Translations under genes and position numbers: made by a program
Notes under the pieces: generated by a model
Databases searched by the model: none
Told to the model about the DNA's origin: nothing
The model's input: only the letters and a program-made list of their open reading frames with translations
Shown: piece after piece, positions 55,848-64,000 of the stretch
Layout of the letters: each line of letters starts with the position of its first letter
Numbering within the stretch: position 1 is the stretch's first letter
NCBI RefSeq assembly: GCF_001641125.1
Contig: NZ_LWLP01000001.1
Span: forward strand, 1,418,164 to 1,482,163
Source: Arthrobacter sp. OY3WO11
Lineage (GTDB): Bacteria > Actinomycetota > Actinomycetes > Actinomycetales > Micrococcaceae
Direction: 5' to 3'
Length of the DNA: 64,000 nt

Positions 55848-56759
55848 ATGACTGAGATGACCAAGACCGCGAAGATCCTTGACGGCAAGGCCGCAGCTGC
55901 AGCCATCAAGTCCGAACTGACCGAACGCGTGGCCGCGCTCAAGGCCAGGGGCGTCACTCCCGGCATTGCAACAGTGCTCGTGGGTGCAGACCCCGCTTCG
56001 CAGCTGTATGTGTCCATGAAGCACAAGCAGTCCGAGCAGATCGGGATGAACTCGATCCAGCGGGAGCTGCCGGCGGACGCCACGCAGGCACAGGTTGAGG
56101 CCCTTATTGACGAGCTCAATGCGGACCCCGCCTGCCACGGGTACATCGTGCAGCTGCCGCTGCCGAAGCACCTGGACACCGACGCCATCCTTGAGCGCAT
56201 CGACCCCGCCAAGGATGCGGACGGACTGCACCCCACCAACCTTGGCCGGCTGGTGCTCAACGTCAACGGTGAGATCACCTCGCCGCTGCCGTGCACGCCC
56301 CGCGGCGTCATCGAGCTCTTGGAGCGCAACGGCTTCAGCCTCGCCGGCAAGCACGTGGTGGTGGTGGGCCGCGGTGTCACGATCGGCCGCTCGATCGGAC
56401 TGCTGCTGACGCGGCGGGCCGTGAACGCCACGGTGACCCTGACGCACACAGGCACCGAGAACCTTTCCGAACTGCTGCGGCAGGCTGACGTGATTGTGGG
56501 CGCCGCCGGCGTCAAGCACATCGTCAAGGCCGCGGACGTGAAGCCGGGTGCAGCCCTGCTGGACGTCGGTGTCACCCGCGAAACCGACCCCGAGACCGGC
56601 AAGAGCAGGGTCTTTGGCGACATCGATCCCGCCGCTGCCGAGGTTGCCGGGTGGATTTCGCCGAACCCCGGGGGCGTCGGTCCAATGACCGTGGCGCTGC
56701 TGATGACCAACGTGGTGGAAGCCGCCGAACGCCAAGCGGCACAGAAAAGCGGCGCGTAG
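55848..56759 (+). CDS. folD: Methylenetetrahydrofolate dehydrogenase/cyclohydrolase
   Basis: 303 residues; NADP-dependent bifunctional enzyme converting 5,10-methylene-THF to 10-formyl-THF. Family motifs: [20 protein letters not shown] with the catalytic Tyr/Lys, [39 protein letters not shown] (Rossmann) and [10 protein letters not shown]. It supplies 10-formyl-THF to PurN and PurH, while PurU, encoded divergently upstream, removes it. A long hairpin terminator follows. Confidence 0.96.
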   Translation: MTEMTKTAKILDGKAAAAAIKSELTERVAALKARGVTPGIATVLVGADPASQLYVSMKHKQSEQIGMNSIQRELPADATQAQVEALIDELNADPACHGYIVQLPLPKHLDTDAILERIDPAKDADGLHPTNLGRLVLNVNGEITSPLPCTPRGVIELLERNGFSLAGKHVVVVGRGVTIGRSIGLLLTRRAVNATVTLTHTGTENLSELLRQADVIVGAAGVKHIVKAADVKPGAALLDVGVTRETDPETGKSRVFGDIDPAAAEVAGWISPNPGGVGPMTVALLMTNVVEAAERQAAQKSGA

Positions 56760-56774
56760 TTTCCTTTCATCGCC

Positions 56775-56821
56775 CGACGGCGGTACGGCACCTTGTTAAA
56801 AAAGGTGCGGTACCGCCGTCG
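56775..56821 (+). terminator. Long hairpin terminator after folD
   Basis: Twenty-base arms 56775-56794 and 56802-56821 (CGACGGCGGTAC.../...GTACCGCCGTCG) with one mismatch and an A-rich loop. A second 9-bp hairpin AGGTGGAAG/CTTCCACCT follows at 56830-56857. Confidence 0.75.
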
Positions 56822-56885
56822 TACTTTAAAGGTGGAAGTGGAAGTCCCCTTCCACCTGCCCGCCGGCTCTATTAGTCTGCGGAGG

Positions 56886-57887
56886 GTGCACAACAAAGCC
56901 ACCATGTCCTCCGGCAGCGCAACCGGCGCCGTCCAGCCAGCCGATGAGCCACCCACCGAAGCCCACCCGACCGTCATCACGGCAGAAAACCTGACCAAGA
57001 CCTACGACGATGTTGCCGCCGTGGACGGCATTTCGTTCAGCGTCCCCGCGGGGGAGTCCTTCGGCCTATTGGGGCCAAACGGCGCCGGCAAGTCCACCAC
57101 CATGAAGATGATCGGCGGAGTTACCAGGCGCACCTCCGGCGCCCTCCACATCATGGGCCTCGACCCCGACTCGCACGGGCCCGAGGTGCGGGCCCACCTG
57201 GGCGTGGTGCCGCAGCAGGACAACCTGGACGAGGAACTCCGGGTCCGCGACAACCTCCTGGTCTACGGCCGGTACTTCGGCCTGCCCATGAGCTACCTGA
57301 AGCCGAAAGCCGATGAACTGCTGGAGTTCGCCCAGCTGACGGACAAGGCAAAGTCCAAGGTGGACGCGCTGTCCGGCGGCATGAAGCGGCGGCTGACCAT
57401 CGCCCGTTCGCTCATCAACGAACCGCGGATCCTGCTGCTGGACGAACCCACCACCGGGCTCGATCCGCAGGCGCGGCACATCCTGTGGGACCGCCTTTTC
57501 CGGCTCAAGGAGCAGGGCGTCACGCTGATCCTGACCACGCACTATATGGACGAGGCCGAGCAGCTGTGCGACCGGCTGATCGTGGTGGACAAGGGCCGGA
57601 TCATGGCTGAGGGATCGCCCGCGCAGCTGATCCGCGAGCACTCCACCCGCGAGGTGGTTGAGCTGCGGTTCGGATCCGAGCGGAACACCACCATCGCCGC
57701 GGAGCTGCAGGGCATCGGGGAGCGGCTGGAGGTCCTGCCGGACCGGGTGCTCATTTACGCGCACGACGGCGAGTCCGCCCTTGAGCAGGTGGCGTCCCGC
57801 GGCCTGCGGCCGCTGACATCATTGGTGCGGAGGTCCTCGCTGGAGGACGTGTTCCTGCGGCTGACAGGCAGAAGCCTTGTTGACTGA
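56886..57887 (+). CDS. ABC-2 type exporter ATPase
   Basis: 333 residues. ABC domain with FGLLGPNGAGKSTTMKMI (Walker A), GVVPQQDNLDEELRVRDNL (Q-loop), SGGMKRRLTIARSLI (signature) and LLLDEPTTGLDPQARHILW (Walker B), then a helical C-terminal part. This is the DrrA/NodI-like drug or polysaccharide exporter type. GTG 56886 follows TAGTCT by 7 bases (leaderless); ATG 56904 is the alternative. It is followed by two permease genes with overlapping starts, forming a complete exporter of unknown substrate. Confidence 0.9.
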   Translation: MHNKATMSSGSATGAVQPADEPPTEAHPTVITAENLTKTYDDVAAVDGISFSVPAGESFGLLGPNGAGKSTTMKMIGGVTRRTSGALHIMGLDPDSHGPEVRAHLGVVPQQDNLDEELRVRDNLLVYGRYFGLPMSYLKPKADELLEFAQLTDKAKSKVDALSGGMKRRLTIARSLINEPRILLLDEPTTGLDPQARHILWDRLFRLKEQGVTLILTTHYMDEAEQLCDRLIVVDKGRIMAEGSPAQLIREHSTREVVELRFGSERNTTIAAELQGIGERLEVLPDRVLIYAHDGESALEQVASRGLRPLTSLVRRSSLEDVFLRLTGRSLVD

Positions 57888-58743
57888 GGGCCACGCGCCG
57901 ACGGAGGGTCCTGCCACGGAGGCCCTGCGGGCCCACAGCCCCGAAATAGCGGCCGCCAGGGCACGGCGATGGGGCGCGTTCTATTACGCCGAGCAGGTGC
58001 TGCGGGTGATGAAGGGCTACGGCTGGTCCATCATCATGTACAGCGTGGGCCACCCAGTGGCCTATCTGTTTGCCATGGGGGTGGGCCTGGCCACCCTTGT
58101 TGACGCCCAGGGCGCTGGAGCATTCGGGGGAGTAGGCTATGTGACCTTCGTGGCCCCGGCGCTGCTGGTTTCCGCGGCCGTTATGACGGCCGCCAACGAG
58201 TTCACGTACCCTGTGATGGACGGCTTCAAATGGCGCCGCACCTACTACGGGCCGCACGCCTCGCCGCTGACTCCGCAGCAGATTGCGGCGGGCCACATCA
58301 TGGCGGTGACCCTGCGGCTCCTCCTGCAATCCGCCGTCTACTTCGCCGCGGTTGTCCTGTTCGGTGCCGCACCGGGCGGCTGGGGCTGGGCCACCGTTGT
58401 GGTGGCGACGGTTGCCGGCCTCTCCTTTGGCCTGCCGCTGATGGCGTACTCGGCATCCATCACCGAGGACAAGGGCCAGTTCGCCCTGGTGATGCGTTTT
58501 ATCGTGATGCCGCTGTTCCTGTTCTCAGGGACTTTCTTTCCGCTGGACAACCTTCCGCTGGCGGTGCGCTGGGTGGGCTGGATCTCGCCCATCTGGCATG
58601 CCACCGAACTGGGGCGGGTGTTCAGCTACGGGTACCAGCAGCCGCCGCTGCTGACTGTCCTCCACGCGGTGGTGCTTGTGGGCCTGGCGGTGCTGGGCTG
58701 GTTCCTGACCCGGCGGCAGTTCGCGGTAAGGATGGGCAAGTGA
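57877..58743 (+). CDS. ABC-2 type permease subunit 1
   Basis: 288 residues with about six hydrophobic segments and the ABC-2 look (WSIIMYSVGHPVAYLFAMGV, VLFGAAPGGWGWATVVVATV, FIVMPLFLFSGTFFPLDNLP). The start TTG 57877 (or 57880) overlaps the ATPase 3' end; no better start exists upstream of the first helix, so it relies on coupling. Probably heterodimerises with the next gene product. Confidence 0.85.
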   Translation: MLTEGHAPTEGPATEALRAHSPEIAAARARRWGAFYYAEQVLRVMKGYGWSIIMYSVGHPVAYLFAMGVGLATLVDAQGAGAFGGVGYVTFVAPALLVSAAVMTAANEFTYPVMDGFKWRRTYYGPHASPLTPQQIAAGHIMAVTLRLLLQSAVYFAAVVLFGAAPGGWGWATVVVATVAGLSFGLPLMAYSASITEDKGQFALVMRFIVMPLFLFSGTFFPLDNLPLAVRWVGWISPIWHATELGRVFSYGYQQPPLLTVLHAVVLVGLAVLGWFLTRRQFAVRMGK

Positions 58744-59573
58744 GCGCCGGGCTGCCAGTAAAAAGCGCGCCGGACCAGGCCCGCAGCAGGACGTTCGGAC
58801 CGCTGTATTCGCGCAACGCCAAGGCGGTGATTTCGCGCGGACTGCTGGCCACCCGGAGCACCAACTGGCTGGTGATGCTCTCCGGGTTCTTCGAGCCGGT
58901 CCTGTTCCTCATCTCCATGGGGGTGGGGCTCGGCGCAATCGTAGGCTCCGTCCAGGGCCCCGGCGGCGGGGAGATCAGCTATGCCGCGTACATTGCCCCT
59001 GCACTGCTGGCAGTCTCGGCGATGAACGGTGCCGTCTACGACTCCACCTGGAACGTGTTCTTCAAGATGAACTTCGCGAAGCTGTACCAGGGCATGCTGT
59101 ATACGTCGCTGGGACCGCTGGATGTTGCCCTCGGGGAGATCTTCCTGGCACTGCTGCGCGGCCTGCTCTACGCCATAGGGTTCACGGCGGTGATGGGGGT
59201 TATGGGTTTGATTACCACACCATGGGCGCTCCTGATGGTGCCTGCCTCCGTGCTGATCGCCTTCGGGTTCGCGAGTATCGGGATGGGGATCACCAGTTTC
59301 CTGAAGACCTTCCAGCAGATGGACTGGGTCAACTTCGTGATGCTGCCCATGTTCCTGTTCAGCGCCACCTTCTACCCGCTGAACGTCTACCCGCAAGCCA
59401 TCCAGTGGCTGATCCAGGCAATGCCGCTCTGGCACGGCGTCGAGCTGCTGCGCCAGATCAGCGTGGGCACGTTCACCGCTGCCACCCCCATCCACATCGG
59501 CTACTACCTGGTGATGACCGCCGCCGGCATGCTGCTCACAACTGTCAGGCTGCGGCAGCTCTTCCTGAAGTAG
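58740..59573 (+). CDS. ABC-2 type permease subunit 2
   Basis: 277 residues, six-helix ABC-2 permease (NWLVMLSGFFEPVLFLISMG, MLPMFLFSATFYPLNVYPQA, HIGYYLVMTAAGMLLTTVRL). GTG 58740 shares GTGA with the preceding stop, showing coupling. A conserved-looking YPLNVYPQAIQWLIQAMPLW segment matches the first permease's PLDNLPLAVRWVGWISPIW, so the two are paralogues. Palindromic repeat copy D follows directly. Confidence 0.88.
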   Translation: MSAGLPVKSAPDQARSRTFGPLYSRNAKAVISRGLLATRSTNWLVMLSGFFEPVLFLISMGVGLGAIVGSVQGPGGGEISYAAYIAPALLAVSAMNGAVYDSTWNVFFKMNFAKLYQGMLYTSLGPLDVALGEIFLALLRGLLYAIGFTAVMGVMGLITTPWALLMVPASVLIAFGFASIGMGITSFLKTFQQMDWVNFVMLPMFLFSATFYPLNVYPQAIQWLIQAMPLWHGVELLRQISVGTFTAATPIHIGYYLVMTAAGMLLTTVRLRQLFLK

Positions 59574-59577
59574 CCCC

Positions 59578-59639
59578 CAACTAGGTAGCGCCAAGTGTCG
59601 TTTTGGGCGTCCAAAACGACACTTGGCGCTACCCAGTTG
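59578..59639. repeat. Long palindromic repeat, copy D
   Basis: Arms CAACTAGGTAGCGCCAAGTG... (from 59578) and ...CACTTGGCGCTACCCAGTTG (to 59639) pair over 29 bases with one mismatch. Relative to copies A and B, the T-A pair is changed to C-G on both arms (compensatory change). It lies 4 bases after the permease stop. Confidence 0.95.
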
Positions 59640-59702
59640 CTATATGTTCGCCGGGGGTGGAAGGGGGCCGGAGCATACTCCGGCATTTGAGAGAATGGGT
59701 GC

Positions 59703-60263
59703 ATGCAATCTCTGGGCAGCTCCAAGTCATCCTCCAAACCCGCCAGGGGCGGATTCTCCATGTTCCGCATCAGCGGGCCCGGACTGATGGTCCTCGTCAC
59801 CGCCTTCGTTGTGGCCGTCATCTTCGCGGCCAACCAAAACGACGTCGTGGGCTGGGTTGTTGCCATCATCGCCGCCTTCTGGCTGGCCCTCGCCTGCTTT
59901 GTTGTCTTCAGCATCCAGAAGGCCGCCAAAAAGGCAGGAGCAAAGCTGACGGAAGCCCAGAACGCCTTCAGTACCGCTGCGGGGCGGGGCCCGTACGCCT
60001 CGGCCGACCAGGGCGGAACCCGGGTGGTCGCCGAGCGCAGCCAGGCGGACGAGGTCCGCGACCTCAAGCTGGACCACTCGTTCAAGATCGTCCAGGTGCA
60101 GATCCGCGTGGTGGAGGAGGAACGCGCCAAGGGCATCGCTGCCAACCAGGACACCATCAACCGGGCCCTGGAAACCATTGAGATCACAGCCACCAATGCA
60201 CGGGACATGATCAAGTCCTCCGGCGGCAGTGGAGAGCCGGTCACCGGAACCATCATCGACTAG
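59703..60263 (+). CDS. Small membrane protein with cytoplasmic helical tail
   Basis: 186 residues. A Ser/Lys-rich N-terminus is followed by two hydrophobic helices (GLMVLVTAFVVAVIFAA and VVGWVVAIIAAFWLALACFVVF) and then a long charged helical domain (DEVRDLKLDHSFKIVQVQIR ... NRALETIEITATNARDMI). No family recognised. ATG 59703 has no clear ribosome site. Its TAG stop is part of the -10 box of the xth promoter. Confidence 0.75.
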   Translation: MQSLGSSKSSSKPARGGFSMFRISGPGLMVLVTAFVVAVIFAANQNDVVGWVVAIIAAFWLALACFVVFSIQKAAKKAGAKLTEAQNAFSTAAGRGPYASADQGGTRVVAERSQADEVRDLKLDHSFKIVQVQIRVVEEERAKGIAANQDTINRALETIEITATNARDMIKSSGGSGEPVTGTIID

Positions 60264-60273
60264 AGTGGAGCGG

Positions 60274-61107
60274 GTGATCTCGGCATTGAAGAAGGACCAC
60301 CTTCGCATCGCGTCCGTTAATGTCAACGGCCTCCGGGCTGCCTACAAAAACGGAATGGCGGCGTGGCTGGAGCCGCGCGGAGTGGACATCCTCTGCCTGC
60401 AGGAAGTCCGCGCCCCCGACGCCATCGTCCGGCAGCTGCTGGGCGAAGGCTGGCACATCATGCACGCCGAGGCTGAAGCCAAAGGCCGCGCCGGCGTCGC
60501 AATCGCTTCCCGGGACGAACCCCTGGCAACCCGTAACGGCATTGGCGACGATTACTTTGCCACCGCCGGACGCTGGGTGGAAGCCGATTTCCGTTTCGCC
60601 GATGCCGCCGGACACCCTGTCCAGCTCACTGTTGCGAGTGCCTATGTCCACTCCGGTGAGGTGGGCACGCCCAAGCAGGATGACAAGTTCCGGTTCCTGG
60701 ATGTCATGACCACACGGCTGCCGGAACTGACCAAGCACAGCGACCACGCCCTGGTGGTGGGTGACCTCAATGTGGCCCACACACCACTGGACATCCGCAA
60801 CTCGAAGGCCAACCTCAAGAAGGCGGGCCACCTGCCGGAGGAACGCGCCTACTTTGACCGGTTCTTTGGCGAAGAGATCGGCTGGCAGGACGTACACCGC
60901 AACCTGGCCGGCCAGGTGGACGGTCCCTATACGTGGTGGTCCCAGCGCGGAAAGGCGTTCGACAACGACACCGGCTGGCGCATCGACTACCACCTGGCCA
61001 CCCCGGCCCTGGCGGCGGCTGCAATCTCGGCCGTTGTTGACCGGGCGCCCTCGTGGGACACCCGCTTCTCCGACCATGCCCCGCTGGTAGTGGACTACCA
61101 GCTCTGA
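60274..61107 (+). CDS. xth: Exodeoxyribonuclease III
   Basis: 277 residues, endonuclease/exonuclease/phosphatase fold. Motifs: LRIASVNVNGLRAA (metal Asn), ILCLQEVRA (Glu), VGDLNVAH (Asp/Asn), WRIDYHLATP and the closing FSDHAPLVVDY (catalytic Asp-His). It repairs abasic sites and 3'-blocked ends. GTG 60274 follows TAGAGT (60261-60266) by 7 bases, so it is probably leaderless; the longer frame to 60229 overlaps the upstream gene. Confidence 0.92.
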   Translation: MISALKKDHLRIASVNVNGLRAAYKNGMAAWLEPRGVDILCLQEVRAPDAIVRQLLGEGWHIMHAEAEAKGRAGVAIASRDEPLATRNGIGDDYFATAGRWVEADFRFADAAGHPVQLTVASAYVHSGEVGTPKQDDKFRFLDVMTTRLPELTKHSDHALVVGDLNVAHTPLDIRNSKANLKKAGHLPEERAYFDRFFGEEIGWQDVHRNLAGQVDGPYTWWSQRGKAFDNDTGWRIDYHLATPALAAAAISAVVDRAPSWDTRFSDHAPLVVDYQL

Positions 61108-61128
61108 GCCCCGAAGGTTTCCTCCCCA

Positions 61129-62172
61129 ATGACTAGCCAGATCTCCCAGGCAACCAAGAAGCGCATCCTGTCCGGCGCCAAGCCCACAGCCGACTCCCTG
61201 CACCTGGGCAACTACATCGGCGCCGTCCGCAACTGGGTTGACATGCAGGCAGAGTATGACGCCGTCTTCTTCATTCCGGACCTGCACGCCATCACGGTGG
61301 ACTTCGATCCCGCCGAACTGGCCAAGCGCACCCGGATTGTGGCCGCCCAGTACATCGCCGCGGGCATCGACCCGGACAAGAGCATCTTCTTTGTCCAGTC
61401 CCATGTGCCGGAGCACGCGCAGCTCGCCTGGGCGCTGAACTGCATCACCGGATTCGGCGAAGCCTCGCGGATGACCCAGTTCAAGGACAAAACCCAGAAG
61501 TCCGGCGCCGACGCCGCCACCCTGGGCCTGTTCGCCTACCCCACCCTGATGGCCGCGGACATCCTGCTGTACCAGACTGACCTGGTGCCCGTGGGAGAGG
61601 ACCAGCGCCAGCACCTGGAGCTCACCCGCAACCTGGCCCAGCGCTTCAACACCCGGTTTGGCCACACATTCACTGTTCCCGAGGCGACGATCGTCAAGGA
61701 AAGCGCCAAGATCTACGATCTTCAGAACCCCAGCGCCAAGATGTCCAAGACGGGGGAGTCCCCCAACGGGGCCATCCAGCTTCTGGAAGATCCGAAGGTC
61801 GCAGCCAAGCGGATCAAATCGGCAGTGACCGACGCCGGAACCGAAATCCGCTTCGACGCCGAAGAAAAGCCGGGCATCTCAAACCTGCTGACCATCTACT
61901 CGTCCCTGACGGGCAAAACCATCCCTGAGCTCGAAACCGAATACCAGGGCAAGATGTACGGCCACCTCAAGGTGGACCTCGCCGAGGTGATGGTTGAGTT
62001 CGTTACGCCTTTGCGGGACCGCACCAATGAGCTGATGTCCGATCCTGCCGAGCTGGACAGGCTGCTCGCACACGGTGCGGAGCGCGCCCGCGAGATCGCC
62101 TCGGTCACCCTCGCACAGGTGTACGAGCGCATGGGCTTCCTTCCGTCCCTCAGCCTTGCCGGAGTCCGCTAG
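61129..62172 (+). CDS. trpS: Tryptophanyl-tRNA synthetase
   Basis: 347 residues, class Ic synthetase. HIGH-type HLGNYIGAV near the N-terminus, [31 protein letters not shown], and the KMSKS loop as [12 protein letters not shown]. Length is typical of bacterial TrpS. A GAAGG lies upstream of ATG 61129. It is 21 bases after xth and probably cotranscribed, with a 2'-5' RNA ligase-like gene 4 bases beyond. Confidence 0.95.
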   Translation: MTSQISQATKKRILSGAKPTADSLHLGNYIGAVRNWVDMQAEYDAVFFIPDLHAITVDFDPAELAKRTRIVAAQYIAAGIDPDKSIFFVQSHVPEHAQLAWALNCITGFGEASRMTQFKDKTQKSGADAATLGLFAYPTLMAADILLYQTDLVPVGEDQRQHLELTRNLAQRFNTRFGHTFTVPEATIVKESAKIYDLQNPSAKMSKTGESPNGAIQLLEDPKVAAKRIKSAVTDAGTEIRFDAEEKPGISNLLTIYSSLTGKTIPELETEYQGKMYGHLKVDLAEVMVEFVTPLRDRTNELMSDPAELDRLLAHGAERAREIASVTLAQVYERMGFLPSLSLAGVR

Positions 62173-62176
62173 CGCC

Positions 62177-62896
62177 ATGTCGTCCAGCAAAGTCGCGGCA
62201 AGGGAAGGTGCCCGTGCCACCCACCGGGTGGCGGGGACGCCCGGCGGTTCCCACGCAGACCCTGCGGATCACCGTGCTGCGGCAGCCAGCCCCGTGTCCC
62301 GCCCGGAGGACATCAGCGTTGGCGTCATCCTGGGGTTCCCGGCCGACATTGCGGAGGAGCTGCAGCGCTGGCGGGCGTCCTTCGGCGATCCCCTGGCGGA
62401 CGTTGTGCCGGCCCACATCACGCTGGTCACCACCACCACAACGCGGGACTGGGAGGGCACGCTGGAGCATGTCCGCGAGGTGGCCCGCCAGCAAAGCCCT
62501 TTCAAGGTCACCATCGCAGGCACGGGGACGTTCCGGCCTGTTTCCCCGGTAGTCTTCATCAACGTGGAGGACGGGTTCGAGGACTGCGTTGACCTCCACG
62601 AAAAACTTCAGCAGGGCCCCCTCCACCGTGAGCTGCCGTTCGCGTACCACCCGCACGTCACCATCGCGCACGACGTCGCACCGGAAAACCTCGATGAAGC
62701 CGAAACGGTGCTGAGGAACTACAGGGCCACCTTCCCCGTGGTTAGCATGGGACTTTACGAGCACGATGCCAACGGCATCTGGCAGCTACGGGAAGAGCTG
62801 GACTTTGGGACCCAAACTGACGACGACGGCACCAGACCCGCGGATTCCGCCCCGGGCACAGCCGAAACAGGCGGGACAGCAGCCGCTTCCCACTGA
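62177..62896 (+). CDS. 2'-5' RNA ligase-like (2H phosphoesterase) protein
   Basis: 239 residues. The two HxT motifs of the 2H superfamily are present: VPAHITLVTTT and YHPHVTIAHDV. The N-terminal ~45 residues and the C-terminal ~30 are Ala/Gly/Asp-rich and look disordered. Members act on 2'-5' or cyclic phosphodiesters in RNA; the actual substrate is unknown. ATG 62177 lies 4 bases after trpS; GTG 62293 near the domain border is an alternative start. Confidence 0.8.
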   Translation: MSSSKVAAREGARATHRVAGTPGGSHADPADHRAAAASPVSRPEDISVGVILGFPADIAEELQRWRASFGDPLADVVPAHITLVTTTTTRDWEGTLEHVREVARQQSPFKVTIAGTGTFRPVSPVVFINVEDGFEDCVDLHEKLQQGPLHRELPFAYHPHVTIAHDVAPENLDEAETVLRNYRATFPVVSMGLYEHDANGIWQLREELDFGTQTDDDGTRPADSAPGTAETGGTAAASH

Positions 62897-62933
62897 CCAG
62901 GCCCACCTGAAGCTGGCCGTCATCCAGAAACGG

Positions 62934-64000
62934 ATGGAATGGAACAGGGCACGCAGGGCCGGAAGCGGGCCCGTGGCCAGCCTAATGGCCATGTCACAGT
63001 GGCTGCTTGCCCGCCTGAACGCGATCCGCCCCATGCGCGCCTTCCGGCACTACAGCCTCCAGCACGGCCCGCTGATGAGCGCCGGCATCGGGTTCAATAT
63101 GTTTTTCTCGATCACCGGCCTCCTCGCCACCGGCTTTTCCATCGCCGGGCTGGTCCTGAGGGGACAGCCCGTACTGCTGGAGACCATTATCGGCAGTGTG
63201 GCCCAGAGCGCTCCGGGTCTCTTGAAAGTCAACGGCAGTGAGGGATTGGTTGACCCCCAGGACCTGCTGAATCCGGACGGACTGGGCTGGACTGCGGCCA
63301 TCGCGGCAGCCGTAACCGTCTATACGTCGCTCCGGTGGATTGCGAGCCTGCGGGACGGTCTCCGTGGCGTGCTGGAATTGCCCCCGTCACTGGTCAACCC
63401 CATCCTCCTGAAACTGCGCGACGCCGGAACCCTGCTGCTGCTGGGCGTGGCCCTGGTGATCAGTGCCGGCGCGTCCCTCGTCTTTGGCACGGCCGCCGGA
63501 TGGGTCGCGGACTTCCTGCAGCTCGACGACGCACTGGCCGGCCCCCTGACCACGTCCATCAAAATTGGCGTACCCCTCGTTTTGAACTGGGTTACCGCGC
63601 TCATCATGTTCCGGCTGGCCGGAAGCTTGAAGCTCTCGCGCCGCGCACTGCTGGAAGGCACCATCCTGGCTGCACTGGGCACCACGGTCCTGCAGATTTT
63701 CAGTACCGAGCTTCTCGCCGGTGCCGGCCGCAATCCGCTCCTTGCACCCTTTGCCATCATCATCGGCCTGTTGATCTGGTTCAACCTGGTGAGCCAGGTG
63801 TACCTCGTGTCTGCGGGCTGGTCTGCAGTCCGCGAGGCTGACCACGGCACCGCATCCTCCGGCCACGAGAAAGGAACCTGGGGCGCCCGCCAGGTCCAGC
63901 CGGGGAAAGTGCCGGTCCAGCCTGGCAAAGTGCCGGCACAAGCGGAGGCCGGCATGCAGAGCCCGGCCCGTGCCGCAGCCGCCCGGCGCAGGGCAACGGC
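62934..64000 (+). CDS. YihY/BrkB-family membrane protein, 3' partial
   Basis: Open through the window end; 355 codons visible. About six hydrophobic segments with the family pattern: HGPLMSAGIGFNMFFSITGL, WTAAIAAAVTVYTSLRWIAS, LLLLGVALVISAGASLVFG, LEGTILAALGTTVLQIFSTE and FAIIIGLLIWFNLVSQVYL. This family (UPF0761) was once annotated as RNase BN, which is incorrect; its function is unknown. The cytoplasmic tail has a duplicated VQPGKVP unit and is Ala/Arg-rich. ATG 62934 is the first sensible start, without a strong site. Confidence 0.85.
   Translation, partial: MEWNRARRAGSGPVASLMAMSQWLLARLNAIRPMRAFRHYSLQHGPLMSAGIGFNMFFSITGLLATGFSIAGLVLRGQPVLLETIIGSVAQSAPGLLKVNGSEGLVDPQDLLNPDGLGWTAAIAAAVTVYTSLRWIASLRDGLRGVLELPPSLVNPILLKLRDAGTLLLLGVALVISAGASLVFGTAAGWVADFLQLDDALAGPLTTSIKIGVPLVLNWVTALIMFRLAGSLKLSRRALLEGTILAALGTTVLQIFSTELLAGAGRNPLLAPFAIIIGLLIWFNLVSQVYLVSAGWSAVREADHGTASSGHEKGTWGARQVQPGKVPVQPGKVPAQAEAGMQSPARAAAARRRAT

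Noticed and set aside
54531..56998. Long minus-strand open frames opposite glyA and folD
   Set aside because: Antisense shadows; both plus-strand genes have clear catalytic motifs.

Overview
The window looks like a chromosome segment from a high-GC Gram-positive actinobacterium of the Micrococcaceae, most like Arthrobacter or Pseudarthrobacter. Reasons: GC-rich codon use; a monomeric NADP isocitrate dehydrogenase; a perM-purN-purH neighbourhood; an LAxTG sorting signal; AfsR, PucR, ROK and IclR regulators; and many starts that look leaderless, with a TANNNT -10 box 6-8 nt before the start codon. Genus assignment is inference. No rRNA, tRNA or CRISPR array was seen.

Layout. 1-8.3 kb: the end of an AfsR-type regulator, then an S-methylmethionine locus (mmuP permease, two IclR-type regulators, a cyclase-family hydrolase coupled to an unrecognised gene, mmuM homocysteine methyltransferase). 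8.3-20 kb: small proteins, a PAS-GGDEF-EAL protein, a GlsB-like membrane protein, a HAD phosphatase, a coupled glycosyltransferase/UDP-glucose dehydrogenase pair, a PRC-barrel/DUF2382 stress protein, and perM. 20-29 kb: purN and purH, separated by a DUF559-type nuclease gene bracketed by two copies of a long palindromic repeat and by an MFS carrier; then a secreted trypsin-like protease with a tiny overlapping pro-segment-like gene, and icd. 29-36 kb: KatE-type catalase, a lipoprotein coupled to a Ser/Thr kinase, a frameshifted LAxTG surface protein and a secreted Ala/Pro/Val-rich protein. 36-46 kb: a Gfo/Idh/MocA oxidoreductase divergent from a secreted pectate lyase, an IS150-like IS3 element with a passenger gene, and a monosaccharide ABC transporter (chvE-mmsB-mmsA) with its ROK repressor.

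46-52 kb: a lysine 2-monooxygenase locus (davA, a PucR regulator, an APC permease, davB) and a gamma-carbonic anhydrase. 52.6-57 kb: a methyltransferase gene interrupted by one in-frame TGA at the motif I cysteine position, then a one-carbon cluster: purU divergent from a ZTP riboswitch followed by glyA-folD. 57-64 kb: an ABC-2 exporter (one ATPase, two permeases), a small membrane protein, xth, trpS, a 2'-5' RNA ligase-like protein and a YihY/BrkB membrane protein cut by the window end.

The most unusual signals are: four copies of a palindromic repeat with compensatory base changes, two of them bracketing a nuclease gene between purN and purH; an IS3 element inserted exactly in the loop of a terminator hairpin, carrying a passenger gene and a fold-back left end; the TGA at the cysteine of a methyltransferase motif I; and a CTAAG-N4-CTTAG palindrome overlapping the -10 boxes of two stress genes.
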